DNA from: Pseudomonadota bacterium
GTDB taxonomy: Bacteria; Myxococcota_A; Polyangia; Polyangiales; Polyangiaceae
Direction of reading: 5' to 3'
Length of the DNA: 64,000 nucleotides
Assembly: GCA_023423895.1 (NCBI GenBank)
Contig: JAFAER010000018.1
Span: 71,332-135,331 of the forward strand
Shown: in pieces, positions 1 to 9,920 of the stretch
Layout of the letters: each line of letters starts with the position of its first letter
Numbering within the stretch: position 1 is the first letter of the stretch
The notes under the pieces: model-generated
The model's database searches: none
Seen by the model: only the letters and a program-made list of their open reading frames with translations
What the model was told of the DNA's origin: nothing
Position numbers and translations under genes: made by a program

Positions 1-383
1 TTCCTCGTCCGAAGAACGGTCCGGAGCTCTCGCGCGCTGCTCGAGTGGTCACCGGCGAGCGCGGCGGTCGCGGCGTAGGGCACGCAGTAGACGCTCGAAG
101 GGACGCGGATCATCTTGGTCGTGAGCGGCTTTACCGTTGCGATCTTCTCGAACGGAACGTCGAGCGCCTCGCACAGACCCAGCCCCTCCCGGTTCGCCGT
201 GACGATCGCGCCGCGGATGATCTCGCGGAGCTCGGGCGGCAGCTGCATCAGCCCTTCGTGGGCGAGCACCGTGTGCTCCGGGAAGTACCAGGCCTTCGCC
301 TCCGGCGCGGCCGCGACGAGCGCCGCGAGGACGCCCGCGCCGAGGGAAGCACGGAGGCGCTTGTTCGAACGTCGGCTCACCAT
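1..383 (-). CDS. Secreted hypothetical protein, C-terminally cut by window edge
   Basis: A minus-strand frame is open from an ATG at 383 to the left edge, so only the N-terminal 127 or so residues are present. It begins with a basic n-region (MVSRRSNKRLR), a hydrophobic Ala/Leu/Val stretch and a probable signal-peptidase I site after APEAKA, so the product is probably exported. The mature part starts WYFPEH and contains LMQLPPELREII, with good codon-position composition. The start lies 38 nt downstream of the reductase stop at 421, so the two may be co-transcribed. The family is not recognised. Length and catalytic content cannot be judged because the 3' end is outside the window. Confidence 0.6.
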   Translation of the reverse strand, partial: MVSRRSNKRLRASLGAGVLAALVAAAPEAKAWYFPEHTVLAHEGLMQLPPELREIIRGAIVTANREGLGLCEALDVPFEKIATVKPLTTKMIRVPSSVYCVPYAATAALAGDHSSSARELRTVLRTR

Positions 384-420
384 ACGTCCGTCGTCGTCGT
401 CCCTGCCGTCACGACGCGAC

Positions 421-975
421 TCATCCCGCTTTGCGACGGAAGTGGTGCGCTTGCACGCCGGACTTGAACCGCTGCGTCGACAGGAGCTCGAGCTGCCGCG
501 CACTCGACAGGCCATGAAACAACGTCGGCCCGCGGCCACTGATGATGGGATGAATGACGATGCGGTACTCGTCGATGAGCCCGAGCTCCTCGAGCGCAGC
601 CGCGAGCTTGGGCGCTCCCACGAGGACACCCCGCTCGGTCTTCGCTTTCAGCGCCGAGATCGCCTCGCGAAGGTCACCCTCTACCCTGATCGTGTTCTGC
701 CAGGGAAAGTCGCTTCGCGAGCCCGACACGACGTACTTCGTCTTCGCCTCGAGCTTCTGTGCCCACTCGCGCATCGCGCGTGGCGCCTTTTCGTCGCGTG
801 CCACCGCGGGCCAGGCTGCCTCCATCAGCTCGTAGGTGTTGCGCCCGAAGAGCATCGCCCCGCTCTGATCCATGAGCTGGGTCCAGTAGTCGTGCAGCTC
901 GTCGTCGGCGATGCCCTGGGTGTGATCGATGCACCCGTCCAAAGTCACGTTGAGACCGAAGGTGAGGAGACCCAT
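421..975 (-). CDS. Dihydrofolate reductase-fold / RibD C-terminal domain family protein
   Basis: A 184-aa protein starting MGLLTFGLNVTLDGCID, the usual opening of the RibD C-terminal/DHFR-fold 'dihydrofolate reductase family' in which a small domain binds NAD(P)H. Visible family features are the GAMLFGRNTYELM segment, a YVVSGSR-like strand, and the IHPIISGRGPTLF segment near residue 150. The frame is open further upstream to 1203, but the family homology begins at the ATG at 975, so the longer reading is rejected. The physiological substrate is unknown; most family members are uncharacterised NADPH-dependent reductases, and true folate or riboflavin function cannot be assumed. The 258 bp upstream (976-1233) show no convincing gene. 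Confidence 0.85.
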   Translation of the reverse strand: MGLLTFGLNVTLDGCIDHTQGIADDELHDYWTQLMDQSGAMLFGRNTYELMEAAWPAVARDEKAPRAMREWAQKLEAKTKYVVSGSRSDFPWQNTIRVEGDLREAISALKAKTERGVLVGAPKLAAALEELGLIDEYRIVIHPIISGRGPTLFHGLSSARQLELLSTQRFKSGVQAHHFRRKAG

Positions 976-1233
976 GGCGCGGGATTCTACGAAAGGTGCG
1001 CCCCGCGTGCACCTGCCCGAGCGATCGAGAGCGTAGGAAGTCCCGGCGACCGTGTCGTCCTTGTCGAGCGCCGGAAGCCAAGCCGTTGGCATCGTCGTCG
1101 GAGCGACCTTGCTCGTCGGCGGCAGCGCAGCTCGGGCTTGTCCTCCGGCGCGCGTCACGGGCGTTTCAGGCGTCGTCGGAGTGTTCGAGGTCGCGCCCAG
1201 CACCCACGACTCACTCCAGCCGCGACCGAGAGA

Positions 1234-2067
1234 TCAGTCTCCGCACGTTCCCGGCGCGCGCACGACGAAGTCGTCGAAGGTCATGGTGACGGGCGCGTTG
1301 GTGGCGCGGCTCGAGAGATAGGCCTTGAGGGCTGGCGCACCGGGAACCTGTAGCTCCGGGGTCGCGTCGGTGGCCTCGACCGTCCAGGCAGCGGGCTCGC
1401 TGACACCGTCCTGCCAGATCTTGCCGCTGATCCTCGTCGGGTTTGTCCCTTGGTAGCGCGCCCTGATGCGCAGGCGCATGCCCGGCGCGTACTCGATGCC
1501 GAAGACGTCGCCGGAGAGCTCGATCGTCGACTCGACCCCTTGCACGTACCGGGTGATCCCGAGCTGCACGGTGTTCCTCTCCGTGATCCAGAGCCCGACC
1601 CAGTAGCTGCCGTCAGGGCCCATCCGCCCGTAGACGTAGGCGAAGATGCCGCTCGTGCCCGCGTCGGTGGGCGCGCACGGCTTGTCGCTCGCGACGACGA
1701 CGGTCTCGTCGATGTCGAGGACCGAGACCTGATCGAGGACCGCTTCGCTGCCGGCTCCCGCGCTCATGACGACGCGGGCCTGGCCGTCGGAGACCGAGGC
1801 GTTCGCCTTGTCCGTGACCTTCCAGGTTCCTCCGATGTCCGCCGGGCCGAAGCCGCCGGTGCCGTCGCGGGAGAAGGAGTCGGCGGCGATCGGCGGCGGA
1901 CATGCGTCGCCCTGCGCTGATGCGTCTGCGTCTGCGGCCGCGGCCGATCCGTCGGGGCCATCCTCGCACGAGGCTGACCCCGGCTCGCAAGGCAGGAATC
2001 CGTAGGCGGGGAACTGGCAACCGAGCGCGCATCCCAGCAGCGCCCCGACGAGCGTGGACCGTCGCAT
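1234..2067 (-). CDS. Lipoprotein with laminin-G/concanavalin-like fold
   Basis: A 277-aa protein from the ATG at 2067. GGAGG and AAGGAG lie immediately upstream, which favours this start over the earlier in-frame ATG at 2103. MRRSTLVGALLGCALGC is a lipoprotein signal with the lipidated Cys near residue 17, followed by a low-complexity Asp/Ala linker (DGSAAAADADASAQGDA) typical of myxobacterial outer-membrane lipoproteins. The C-terminal 200 residues alternate hydrophobic strands with aromatic positions and end in TFDDFVVRAPGTCGD, as in LamG/concanavalin-type carbohydrate-binding sandwiches. It follows two GH16 glucanase genes on the same strand (57 nt gap), so a role in polysaccharide binding is reasonable but inferred. 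Confidence 0.75.
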   Translation of the reverse strand: MRRSTLVGALLGCALGCQFPAYGFLPCEPGSASCEDGPDGSAAAADADASAQGDACPPPIAADSFSRDGTGGFGPADIGGTWKVTDKANASVSDGQARVVMSAGAGSEAVLDQVSVLDIDETVVVASDKPCAPTDAGTSGIFAYVYGRMGPDGSYWVGLWITERNTVQLGITRYVQGVESTIELSGDVFGIEYAPGMRLRIRARYQGTNPTRISGKIWQDGVSEPAAWTVEATDATPELQVPGAPALKAYLSSRATNAPVTMTFDDFVVRAPGTCGD

Positions 2068-2124
2068 CTCCTTGCCTCCGAGCGTACCAGACGAAGACGT
2101 CACGCCGATGCCATGGCGCGGCGC

Positions 2125-3807
2125 TCAGTAGCCGAGGTCGTAGACCCGTACGTAGTCGACCTCGAATACCGCCGGCAGCGTCGCGAAGAAGAGGTCGGAC
2201 TTGCTGCAGTTCGCTCCGTTACCGCCGGGGGGCGCCGCCTGCGTGCGCGAGCAGCGGTCGACGATCGGCAGGTAGCCGAGCTGCTGGTCGGGTTGGCCTA
2301 CCCACTTGCCGCCGACGGCCATGTTCACGCACACGTCCCACGAGAGTCGGGGATTCGACGCGTCGATCTTCGCTCCGGTCGCCCGGTCTATCATGTGCAG
2401 ATCACGGATCGTCTGCACGTCGGTGAGCTTGTAGTAGCCGGACTGCTGTCCGTCGAGGTGGGCCGTGAACTCGATCGGATCTTCGAGCGGGTTCTGCTTC
2501 TCGCCCGCCGGCCTGATGACGACGTCCCACGTGTGGAAGCCCCCGGTCCCGGCGACGGGCGCCTCGAAGTCACGCGACTGCTGGGTCGCGTTGACCCCGA
2601 TCGTGTTGGGGAAGTGGAGCGAGAACTTGGTCTGGCCCGGTCGGTAGTTGAAGAAGTACTCCATGATGTCGACCTCGCCCCAGGAAGCGCCGCCGTCCTT
2701 GCGCCGCAGCCAGAATGCGGGGAGAAGCCCCTGCCCGTGGGGGAGGCGCGCTCGGATCTCGAAGCGCGAGAAGAGCGGGAAGAACCGCTTCGGGCTCGCG
2801 TCGCGCGTCGAGAACATCCCGGAGGTGAATGGTCTCGACCCCGCCGGGTGACCCGTTCTCGGCGCGGCTCGGTTGATGCCGTCGCTGCTGACGAAGGACA
2901 TGGCCGGCGCCTGGGCCGTGCTGCCCGTGTACGTCTGCGCCTTCGCGGTGATCTTGACCGCCCCGTTCGACACCGTGACGTTCTCTGGCCGGTACCATTG
3001 TGACTCCGTGTTTCCGGCCGAGAACGGGAGCGTCTGTACGCCCCAGCGGTCGGCCGTGATGGGGGAGTCGAACTCGTCCGCCCAGTAGAGCGTCTCCGTT
3101 CGGAGCCTCGCCGACAGGGACGCGTCGAGGCGGACGTCGATGCCGTCGAGGCGGTTGTTGTGAATCTCGATCGCGAGCACGTTGGTGCCCGCGCGCAGCG
3201 CCGCCACAGGTACGGCCGCCGTGACGAAGGCCGCTTCGTCCGCGCCGGCGATCGATCCGACGGCCAGTGTCCGGTAACCGATCGTTCCTGTCGGCATCCC
3301 GATTCGGAAGACCTCGGTGCCGTTCAGGTAGACGACGGCGCCGTCGTCTCGCTGCAGCTCGAGACGGAGCTCGGTCACCGCTCGGGGATCGGCGACGTTG
3401 AACGAGCGTCGGAAGTAGGTCGTCACGAATCTGTTGTTCGGGTTCGCTCCGTATCCGACGACGGTCTTCTCGTCGCCGTTGCCATAGCCGAGGGGCGCGG
3501 CTCCCGACTTCCAGGACGAGTCGACGAAGCCCGTAGCTCGCCAGGCCGTTCCTTGGTCGCTTCCGTTGTCGAGGTACCTCCAGGTCGCTCCGCGCGGCAC
3601 CAGCAGCGCCGGCAGCGCCGCGGCGGCTTGCGCATTGGCTGGAGCGGCCACCAACGTCTCGGAGAGGCCGTCGTCGGGTGCGGTCGCTTCGCTCAGGCCG
3701 CTGCCTTCTTCGGCGTGCATGGTGAGGTCGTCCGATGACGCGTCACACGAGGCTACGGCGACGATGGCTCCGAACAATCGAAGGGCGGAGGTGAGTCGAG
3801 TCTTCAT
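2125..3807 (-). CDS. Glycoside hydrolase family 16 lipoprotein (beta-1,3-glucanase type)
   Basis: 560 aa. The N-terminus MKTRLTSALRLFGAIVAVASC is a lipoprotein signal. Residues about 60-230 form a beta-sandwich (a 'dilute' galactose-binding-like domain with LRLELQRDDGAVVYLNGTEV). Residues about 235-560 are the GH16 domain: the catalytic signature GEVDIMEYF supplies the nucleophile and acid/base glutamates, preceded by the family's LPAFWLRRKDG segment, and the protein ends with FEVDYVRVYDLGY, the conserved GH16 closing strand. The enzyme would cleave internal beta-1,3 (or mixed) glucan bonds at the cell surface. It starts 15 nt after the second GH16 gene, so the two are an operon. Substrate among GH16 subfamilies (laminarin, lichenan, agar, carrageenan) cannot be fixed by eye. 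Confidence 0.92.
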   Translation of the reverse strand: MKTRLTSALRLFGAIVAVASCDASSDDLTMHAEEGSGLSEATAPDDGLSETLVAAPANAQAAAALPALLVPRGATWRYLDNGSDQGTAWRATGFVDSSWKSGAAPLGYGNGDEKTVVGYGANPNNRFVTTYFRRSFNVADPRAVTELRLELQRDDGAVVYLNGTEVFRIGMPTGTIGYRTLAVGSIAGADEAAFVTAAVPVAALRAGTNVLAIEIHNNRLDGIDVRLDASLSARLRTETLYWADEFDSPITADRWGVQTLPFSAGNTESQWYRPENVTVSNGAVKITAKAQTYTGSTAQAPAMSFVSSDGINRAAPRTGHPAGSRPFTSGMFSTRDASPKRFFPLFSRFEIRARLPHGQGLLPAFWLRRKDGGASWGEVDIMEYFFNYRPGQTKFSLHFPNTIGVNATQQSRDFEAPVAGTGGFHTWDVVIRPAGEKQNPLEDPIEFTAHLDGQQSGYYKLTDVQTIRDLHMIDRATGAKIDASNPRLSWDVCVNMAVGGKWVGQPDQQLGYLPIVDRCSRTQAAPPGGNGANCSKSDLFFATLPAVFEVDYVRVYDLGY

Positions 3808-3821
3808 GGATCAAACCTCGG

Positions 3822-5708
3822 CTACTGCTTCATCGCCCAGATGCGGACGTAGTCGATCTGGAAGTCCGTGTCCGACGTCCAGTCCTTGTGATTGGGGTCG
3901 GGCAGTCCGTAATAGAGCTCGCTCGGTCCTACGTGCAGGTTGATGCGCACGTGGAGCGGCGTCTGGAACGACGGGCCCCAGATCTCCGGCTTCTGTGCCG
4001 GCGTGGTCTCCACCGCGAGCTTACCGTCGTAGTAGACAGCGAAGCGGCTCGGGGTGAACTCGAGCGCCCACGTGTGGAACCTGGCCGCCACGTGCTCGGT
4101 CGCCCCGACGAGCGGCTCCAGCGTCCATGCATTCTTGACGTTGCCCGTCCCCGAAGTCTGGGTGTGGACGGTCGTGGTGGACGTGCCGATGCGCTGGTAG
4201 CTGAACGGATTCGGGCCCGAGCCCCACGCCTCCATGATGTCGATCTCGCCGGAGTTCGAGTTCCGGAGCCAGAACGCGGGGAGGGTGCCCTGGCTGATGC
4301 CGGCCATGGTGGGGACCTTCGCGCGGATCTCCCAGCGGCCATAGCGCTGGGCGTAGGTCACGTCGCCTGCTCGGAGCGCGCGCATGTCCATGTAGCCGGT
4401 CTTCATCCAGCGCTGCGCCGGGCCAGTGGAAGCGATGACCGGCTCGTCCAGCCAGTCGGCCCGGATGTGCGCGATGCCGTTCTGGTCGACCGTGATCTGG
4501 CCGGGATCCACGACCGTCGCATCGTTCAGGAGCCCGAGCTCGGAGCGCGGCCGGACGTTCCAGATCGCTGGATTGATGGCGGGCTTGCCCGACGCGTCGC
4601 GGTAGTCGAACTCGTCGCGGAGGATGGGGAGGCCCCAACCCGGCAGGTCCGCAGGGTCCACCGGCGGCGGCGGCGGCGGCGGCGGTGCGAGGGGCCCTGG
4701 GAAGAGGCGTGAGGTCGGAATGATCTGCTTCGCGATGCTGGCGCTCGACCACGAGAGGGCGAGGACGGCGCTGCCGGTCCGCTCGTAGTATTCGAGCTTC
4801 ACGTCATGGCGGCCCGCGGTGAGCGAGATGGTGCCGCGGTCCTCGCGCGAGCCGTGGTCGGTGAAGGCGTCGATGACCTTCGTGCCGTCGATGAAGAGGC
4901 GCACGCCGTCGTCGGACTGCGTATAGAAGGTGTAGCTGCCGGCGGCAGGGGCATCGACCTGACCGGTCCATCGCGCCGAGAACGTGTCGGCAGCGATGCC
5001 TGGTGCCGGGGAGCCGGAGCCCCAGTCGAAGCTGACGGTTGGATCCGTGCGCGTGACCGCGGTGCCCGTGAAGTCGACGTTGTCGAAGTAGGTGGCGCTG
5101 AGGCCGGTGCCGATCGCGGCGTCGGTCGTGACGACGAGCTCGGGTCGGTTCGACGGCGCCTCCCGGCTGTTGCAGATCATCGAGTCGGTCGACGTGGGGA
5201 CGAGGACGAACGACGCCTTCTGTCCGGCCTTGACGGCGGCGGTGACGTCGGCCTCGAACCACTTCCCCCAGCCGATCGCGGCCCGCGCGGAGAGGGCCGA
5301 CCCCTGGGGAGCCGGACGGTTGTCCCAGCGCAGCGTCGACTCGCTCCACGCGCTCGAGGTGCTGAAGACCTCGGGCCCCTGGACGGACTCGTTGACGACG
5401 TAGCAGCGCAGCTTGGCGCTGAGGACCGGCCCGGTGACGCCAGCGAGGTCGAAGCGCAGGTAGGCGTGTCGTGCGGGATCGCGATCGGATCCGAGCTCGA
5501 CGGAGGAGCCGAAAGACGTGGTGGGCCGCGCCTGCTGCACCTCGGCGTCGGCCTCTGCTGGGATGTTGCGCGTCACCGCGTTCACCGCGGAGGCCGCGGA
5601 CACGTACGTCTCCTCGCCGTCATCGTCGCCCGGGAGGGCAGCGCACCCCGCGAGGAGCAACATGCCTGCGAGCGGGCGAACGAACGTGGTCGACGGGCGA
5701 AGTCTCAT
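3822..5708 (-). CDS. Multidomain lipoprotein: CBM96/DNRLRE + PA14 + GH16
   Basis: 628 aa with a lipoprotein signal (lipobox LLLAGC near residue 22). Domain order: DNRLRE/CBM96-type domain about 50-195 (LRCYVVNESV, WSESTLRWDNRPAP, a FEADVTAAV strand); PA14 domain about 200-335 (ATYFDNVDFTGT, YTFYTQSDDGVRLFIDGTKVID, HDVKLEYYE); a polyproline linker near residue 345; and a C-terminal GH16 domain about 355-628 with catalytic motif GEIDIMEAWG and closing strand DFQIDYVRIWAMK. The two accessory modules would bind glucan and hold the catalytic domain on its substrate. First gene of a GH16-GH16-lipoprotein operon that is divergent from the FHA-sigma54 activator; GGAG precedes the ATG. Confidence 0.92.
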   Translation of the reverse strand: MRLRPSTTFVRPLAGMLLLAGCAALPGDDDGEETYVSAASAVNAVTRNIPAEADAEVQQARPTTSFGSSVELGSDRDPARHAYLRFDLAGVTGPVLSAKLRCYVVNESVQGPEVFSTSSAWSESTLRWDNRPAPQGSALSARAAIGWGKWFEADVTAAVKAGQKASFVLVPTSTDSMICNSREAPSNRPELVVTTDAAIGTGLSATYFDNVDFTGTAVTRTDPTVSFDWGSGSPAPGIAADTFSARWTGQVDAPAAGSYTFYTQSDDGVRLFIDGTKVIDAFTDHGSREDRGTISLTAGRHDVKLEYYERTGSAVLALSWSSASIAKQIIPTSRLFPGPLAPPPPPPPPVDPADLPGWGLPILRDEFDYRDASGKPAINPAIWNVRPRSELGLLNDATVVDPGQITVDQNGIAHIRADWLDEPVIASTGPAQRWMKTGYMDMRALRAGDVTYAQRYGRWEIRAKVPTMAGISQGTLPAFWLRNSNSGEIDIMEAWGSGPNPFSYQRIGTSTTTVHTQTSGTGNVKNAWTLEPLVGATEHVAARFHTWALEFTPSRFAVYYDGKLAVETTPAQKPEIWGPSFQTPLHVRINLHVGPSELYYGLPDPNHKDWTSDTDFQIDYVRIWAMKQ

Positions 5709-5831
5709 CGGCGATCTCCGGGGTGGGAACGAGTGGACGAGTGAACGAACGGACGAGGAGCAGTTCCCGGGCCAGCGCCGACAATGCAGAAACCACGCGT
5801 CGCCGTTGCGCTATTCTCGACCGGGCGAGCA

Positions 5832-5861
5832 GGTTGCCCAGTCATCTGCGCAAGTTGCCCA
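5832..5861. promoter_or_regulatory. Direct repeat of a GTTGCCCA half-site in a divergent promoter region
   Basis: GGTTGCCCA (5832-5840) and AGTTGCCCA (5853-5861) are 21 bp apart, two helical turns, so both would face the same side of DNA. They lie in the 215-bp region between the divergent GH16 operon and the FHA-sigma54 gene. The same half-site forms symmetric elements at 27414 and 50302. A binding function is inferred; no cognate protein is identified. Confidence 0.4.
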
Positions 5862-5923
5862 ACGGTCCGGACACCAACTTGGCGAGCGATCGAGATCCCC
5901 AGCCGGTCAGCGAAGGCACGACG

Positions 5924-7333
<1,410 letters not shown>

Positions 7334-7357
7334 ATCTCCCAAGGTAACGTCGACGTC

Positions 7358-8761
7358 GTGGTCCACATCGCGTTTCGAGCGGGGCAGCTGGTCGGGGAGA
7401 GGTACCGCCTCCACCGTCTGCTCGGCTTCGGGGCGATGGGGTCGGTGTGGAGCGCCTCCGAGATCGAGTCGGGGGCATGGTTCGCGCTCAAGTTCATGCA
7501 TCCGGAGGTCGAGCAGGACCCGAAGCTCCTGCGGCGGTTCTTCCAGGAGGCGAGCATCGCGGGCGCTCTCGCGCACTCGAGCATCGTCAAGGTGTTCGGG
7601 CTCGGGCCTGCGCCGGCTCACGAGATGTTGCCGCCCTCGTCGCGCGCTCCGTCCAGGAGCGCACGCGACGTTCCCTTCCTCGTCATGGAGCTTCTGCGCG
7701 GGGAGCCGCTCGAGTCGGTCCTCGGCCGCGTCGGCACGCTCGATGTCGGCGTCGCCCTCCGCCTCGTGCGCGAGATCGCGTCGGCGCTCGAGCTCGCGCA
7801 CCGTGCGGGCGTCCTTCATCGCGACCTGAAGCCAGCGAACCTCTTCTTGCATCGGAACGACGACGGGCGCGTCGTGCCGAAGATCCTCGACTTCGGCGTC
7901 GCCAAGCTGATGGACGTCGATGCGCCTTCGGTGACCACCACGGTGGGCTCCGTCATCGGATCGCCGGGCTACATGAGCCCGGAGCAGATCCGCGGGGATC
8001 GCTCCATCGACGGGCGGTCCGATCTCTGGTCGCTCGGCGTGATCCTCTATCGTTGCATCTGCGGGCGAGCTCCCTTTCGCGCTCAGGATCGTGAAGGTCT
8101 GGTGCAGGCGATCGTGCTCGAGCCCCACCCTCGAGCGACCGGCGATCTGTCGCCGGTCGTCCACGGCATCATCGATCGGTGCCTCGCGAAGTCGGCGGAG
8201 GAGCGCTTCCCGACCGCCGCGGCGCTCGCCGACGCGATCGCGGCGGTGCTCGCGTCGGAGCATCCGTCCGTGGCCGAGATCGAGGTGGTGGACCACGACG
8301 CGTCGACCGATGCGCTCGAGGAGCCCGGTCCACGTCGCGTCGATCTCGAGGTCGAGACCGTCCTCGCGGGCGGAGACCGAGGAGCTCGGCGCGGCCTCGC
8401 GCTCGTCGAGGGGCGCCCTCCGCCCGAACCCGGCGAAGGGCGACGTCGCAGGCACATCGTTCTCGCGCTGCTCGTCGCGGGGCTCGTCGCTGTGGGCGGC
8501 ACTGTGTGGGCCGTCCGCGCTCGGGAGCGTCCGAGCCCGCCGGCGTCGGTCGAGCCCGCCGCCGAGCAGCCCAGCGCCGCTCCCGCGCCTGCCGCGGAGA
8601 GCGCCGCCGCTGCGGAGAGCGCCGCCGACATCGCCGCGAGCGCAACTGCCTCCGCGGCTCCGACGCGTGACGTTCGCCCGCCCCCGGCGAAGCCCCCGCG
8701 CGTGCGTGCCCGTCCGCCGAGCGCGCCGAGCACGGACCGCCTGCGGAGGCCCGACTTCTAG
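7358..8761 (+). CDS. Membrane Ser/Thr protein kinase (Pkn family)
   Basis: 467 aa from a GTG. The kinase domain is at about 12-290: Gly loop LLGFGAMGSVW, ATP-binding Lys in FALKFMHPE, catalytic loop HRDLKPANL near residue 155, DFGVAKLMD near 178, and activation-segment end GSPGYMSPEQIRG. A low-complexity linker leads to a single transmembrane helix at about 366-386 (HIVLALLVAGLVAVGG) preceded by RRR, so the kinase is cytoplasmic. The extracytoplasmic tail is an Ala/Pro/Ser-rich stretch of about 80 residues with no recognised sensor. An insert rich in Ser/Arg sits between the N and C lobes. Directly follows the FHA-sigma54 activator, a common myxobacterial kinase-activator arrangement. Confidence 0.94.
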   Translation: MVHIAFRAGQLVGERYRLHRLLGFGAMGSVWSASEIESGAWFALKFMHPEVEQDPKLLRRFFQEASIAGALAHSSIVKVFGLGPAPAHEMLPPSSRAPSRSARDVPFLVMELLRGEPLESVLGRVGTLDVGVALRLVREIASALELAHRAGVLHRDLKPANLFLHRNDDGRVVPKILDFGVAKLMDVDAPSVTTTVGSVIGSPGYMSPEQIRGDRSIDGRSDLWSLGVILYRCICGRAPFRAQDREGLVQAIVLEPHPRATGDLSPVVHGIIDRCLAKSAEERFPTAAALADAIAAVLASEHPSVAEIEVVDHDASTDALEEPGPRRVDLEVETVLAGGDRGARRGLALVEGRPPPEPGEGRRRRHIVLALLVAGLVAVGGTVWAVRARERPSPPASVEPAAEQPSAAPAPAAESAAAAESAADIAASATASAAPTRDVRPPPAKPPRVRARPPSAPSTDRLRRPDF

Positions 8762-8814
8762 TCCCGCGCGGGCATGGCCCATCTCGGCGACGGATGTGCT
8801 CTAGTCAATGCGAG

Positions 8815-9861
8815 ATGTCTCGGCATGCACGACGGCTCCGGCACGTTGTCTTCTGGTGCGTGGCCATGGGGCACGTCCTCGCTCGGGCCGAGCCGACTCC
8901 CTCGGAGCGCGTGGTCGCTCGCGAGCGGTTCGAGGAGGGCGTGAGCCTCGAGGCCAAGGGCGACTGGGAGGGAGCACTGGCGCGCTTCAGCGACGTCGCT
9001 CGTGTCGTGACGACGCCGAACGTCCACTTCCATCTGGGGCTCTGTTTCGAGCACACCTCGAGACTGGTTCGAGCGCTCGACGAGTTCGAGCGCTCGCTTG
9101 CGTTGCAGAACCTCGCGACGAAACCAGATCCGGTGATGACGAAGAGCGCCGAGGAGCACATCGCGTCCCTGCGAAAGCGCATCCCTGTCGTCGAGCTCCG
9201 ACTTCCGCCCGATGTCCCGTCGCAGCCGCCGCCCGTCGTCACGATCGACGGAGTGACCCTCACGCTGGTGCCGAGGCAGATCCCTCTCGATCCCGGCCCA
9301 CACGAGATCGTCGTTCGTGTGCACGGACGGCCTCCGTTCGAGAGGCGGCTCGTCCTCGAAGAAGGGCGGCCCGCGAGCATCGACGTGGTGTTCGAGGGCA
9401 GTGCTCCTCCCGGAGAGTCACCGCCCGCGCTGGACGTGAAGCACCGGGCCGAGATGCCATCATCGACGAAGGCGCCCGAGCCTGCTCCGAGCGCCAGTGA
9501 AGCGCGGCCGTTCAGGAGCTGGGCGTTCGTCGCAGCCGGGACCGCCGTGACCGCGCTGCTCGCGGGGGGCACCATGTTCGTCCTGCGCGGTTCGGTGATC
9601 TCCGATCTCGACGCTGCGTGCGGTGACGACCGCGGCGCATGCCCGCCTTCCCAGCGCGATCTCGTCGATCGCGGCGTGACGTACACGACATTGGGCAACG
9701 TGTTCGTTGGCGTCGGCTCGGTGGCCGCGGTGTCGTCGCTCGTCCTGTTCCTCGTCGACGCTGGTTCGGCGCGTCCTCGACACGCTTCGCTCGTCCGGGG
9801 CATCGGGTTCGGCGCCGCCACCGGGGCACCGTTCGCCCTCACGTTCCGTAGGCAGTTCTGA
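8815..9861 (+). CDS. TPR protein with C-terminal membrane helices, kinase-associated
   Basis: 348 aa from ATG 8815 (an in-frame ATG at 8794 is the alternative). It starts with a signal-like segment ending around residue 28 (VARAEP-type cleavage region). Residues about 30-110 resemble one or two tetratricopeptide units (FEEGVSLEAKGDWEGALARF, HFHLGLCFEH). Residues about 135-205 resemble a PEGA-like beta domain (VVTIDGVTLTL, GPHEIVVRVHG). Two hydrophobic helices follow (FVAAGTAVTALLAGGTMFVL and YTTLGNVFVGVGSVAAVSSL). This architecture recurs beside Ser/Thr kinases in myxobacteria; role unknown, envelope localisation inferred. It is 53 nt downstream of the kinase. Confidence 0.78.
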   Translation: MSRHARRLRHVVFWCVAMGHVLARAEPTPSERVVARERFEEGVSLEAKGDWEGALARFSDVARVVTTPNVHFHLGLCFEHTSRLVRALDEFERSLALQNLATKPDPVMTKSAEEHIASLRKRIPVVELRLPPDVPSQPPPVVTIDGVTLTLVPRQIPLDPGPHEIVVRVHGRPPFERRLVLEEGRPASIDVVFEGSAPPGESPPALDVKHRAEMPSSTKAPEPAPSASEARPFRSWAFVAAGTAVTALLAGGTMFVLRGSVISDLDAACGDDRGACPPSQRDLVDRGVTYTTLGNVFVGVGSVAAVSSLVLFLVDAGSARPRHASLVRGIGFGAATGAPFALTFRRQF

Positions 9862-9920
9862 CCGACGTCGCGGGCGTCGTCGTCGGAGCGGCCGTGAGAT
9901 AGTCTTCGCTGCTTCGACGC

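Noticed and set aside
115..1353. 412-codon plus-strand open frame at the left edge
   Set aside because: Opposite to the RibD/DHFR-like gene and the edge gene; composition is typical of a shadow frame.
5709..5923. Sigma54 (-24/-12) promoter between GH16 and the activator gene
   Set aside because: No GG-N10-GC pair with the right flanks on either strand; only 9 or 11 nt spacings were found.
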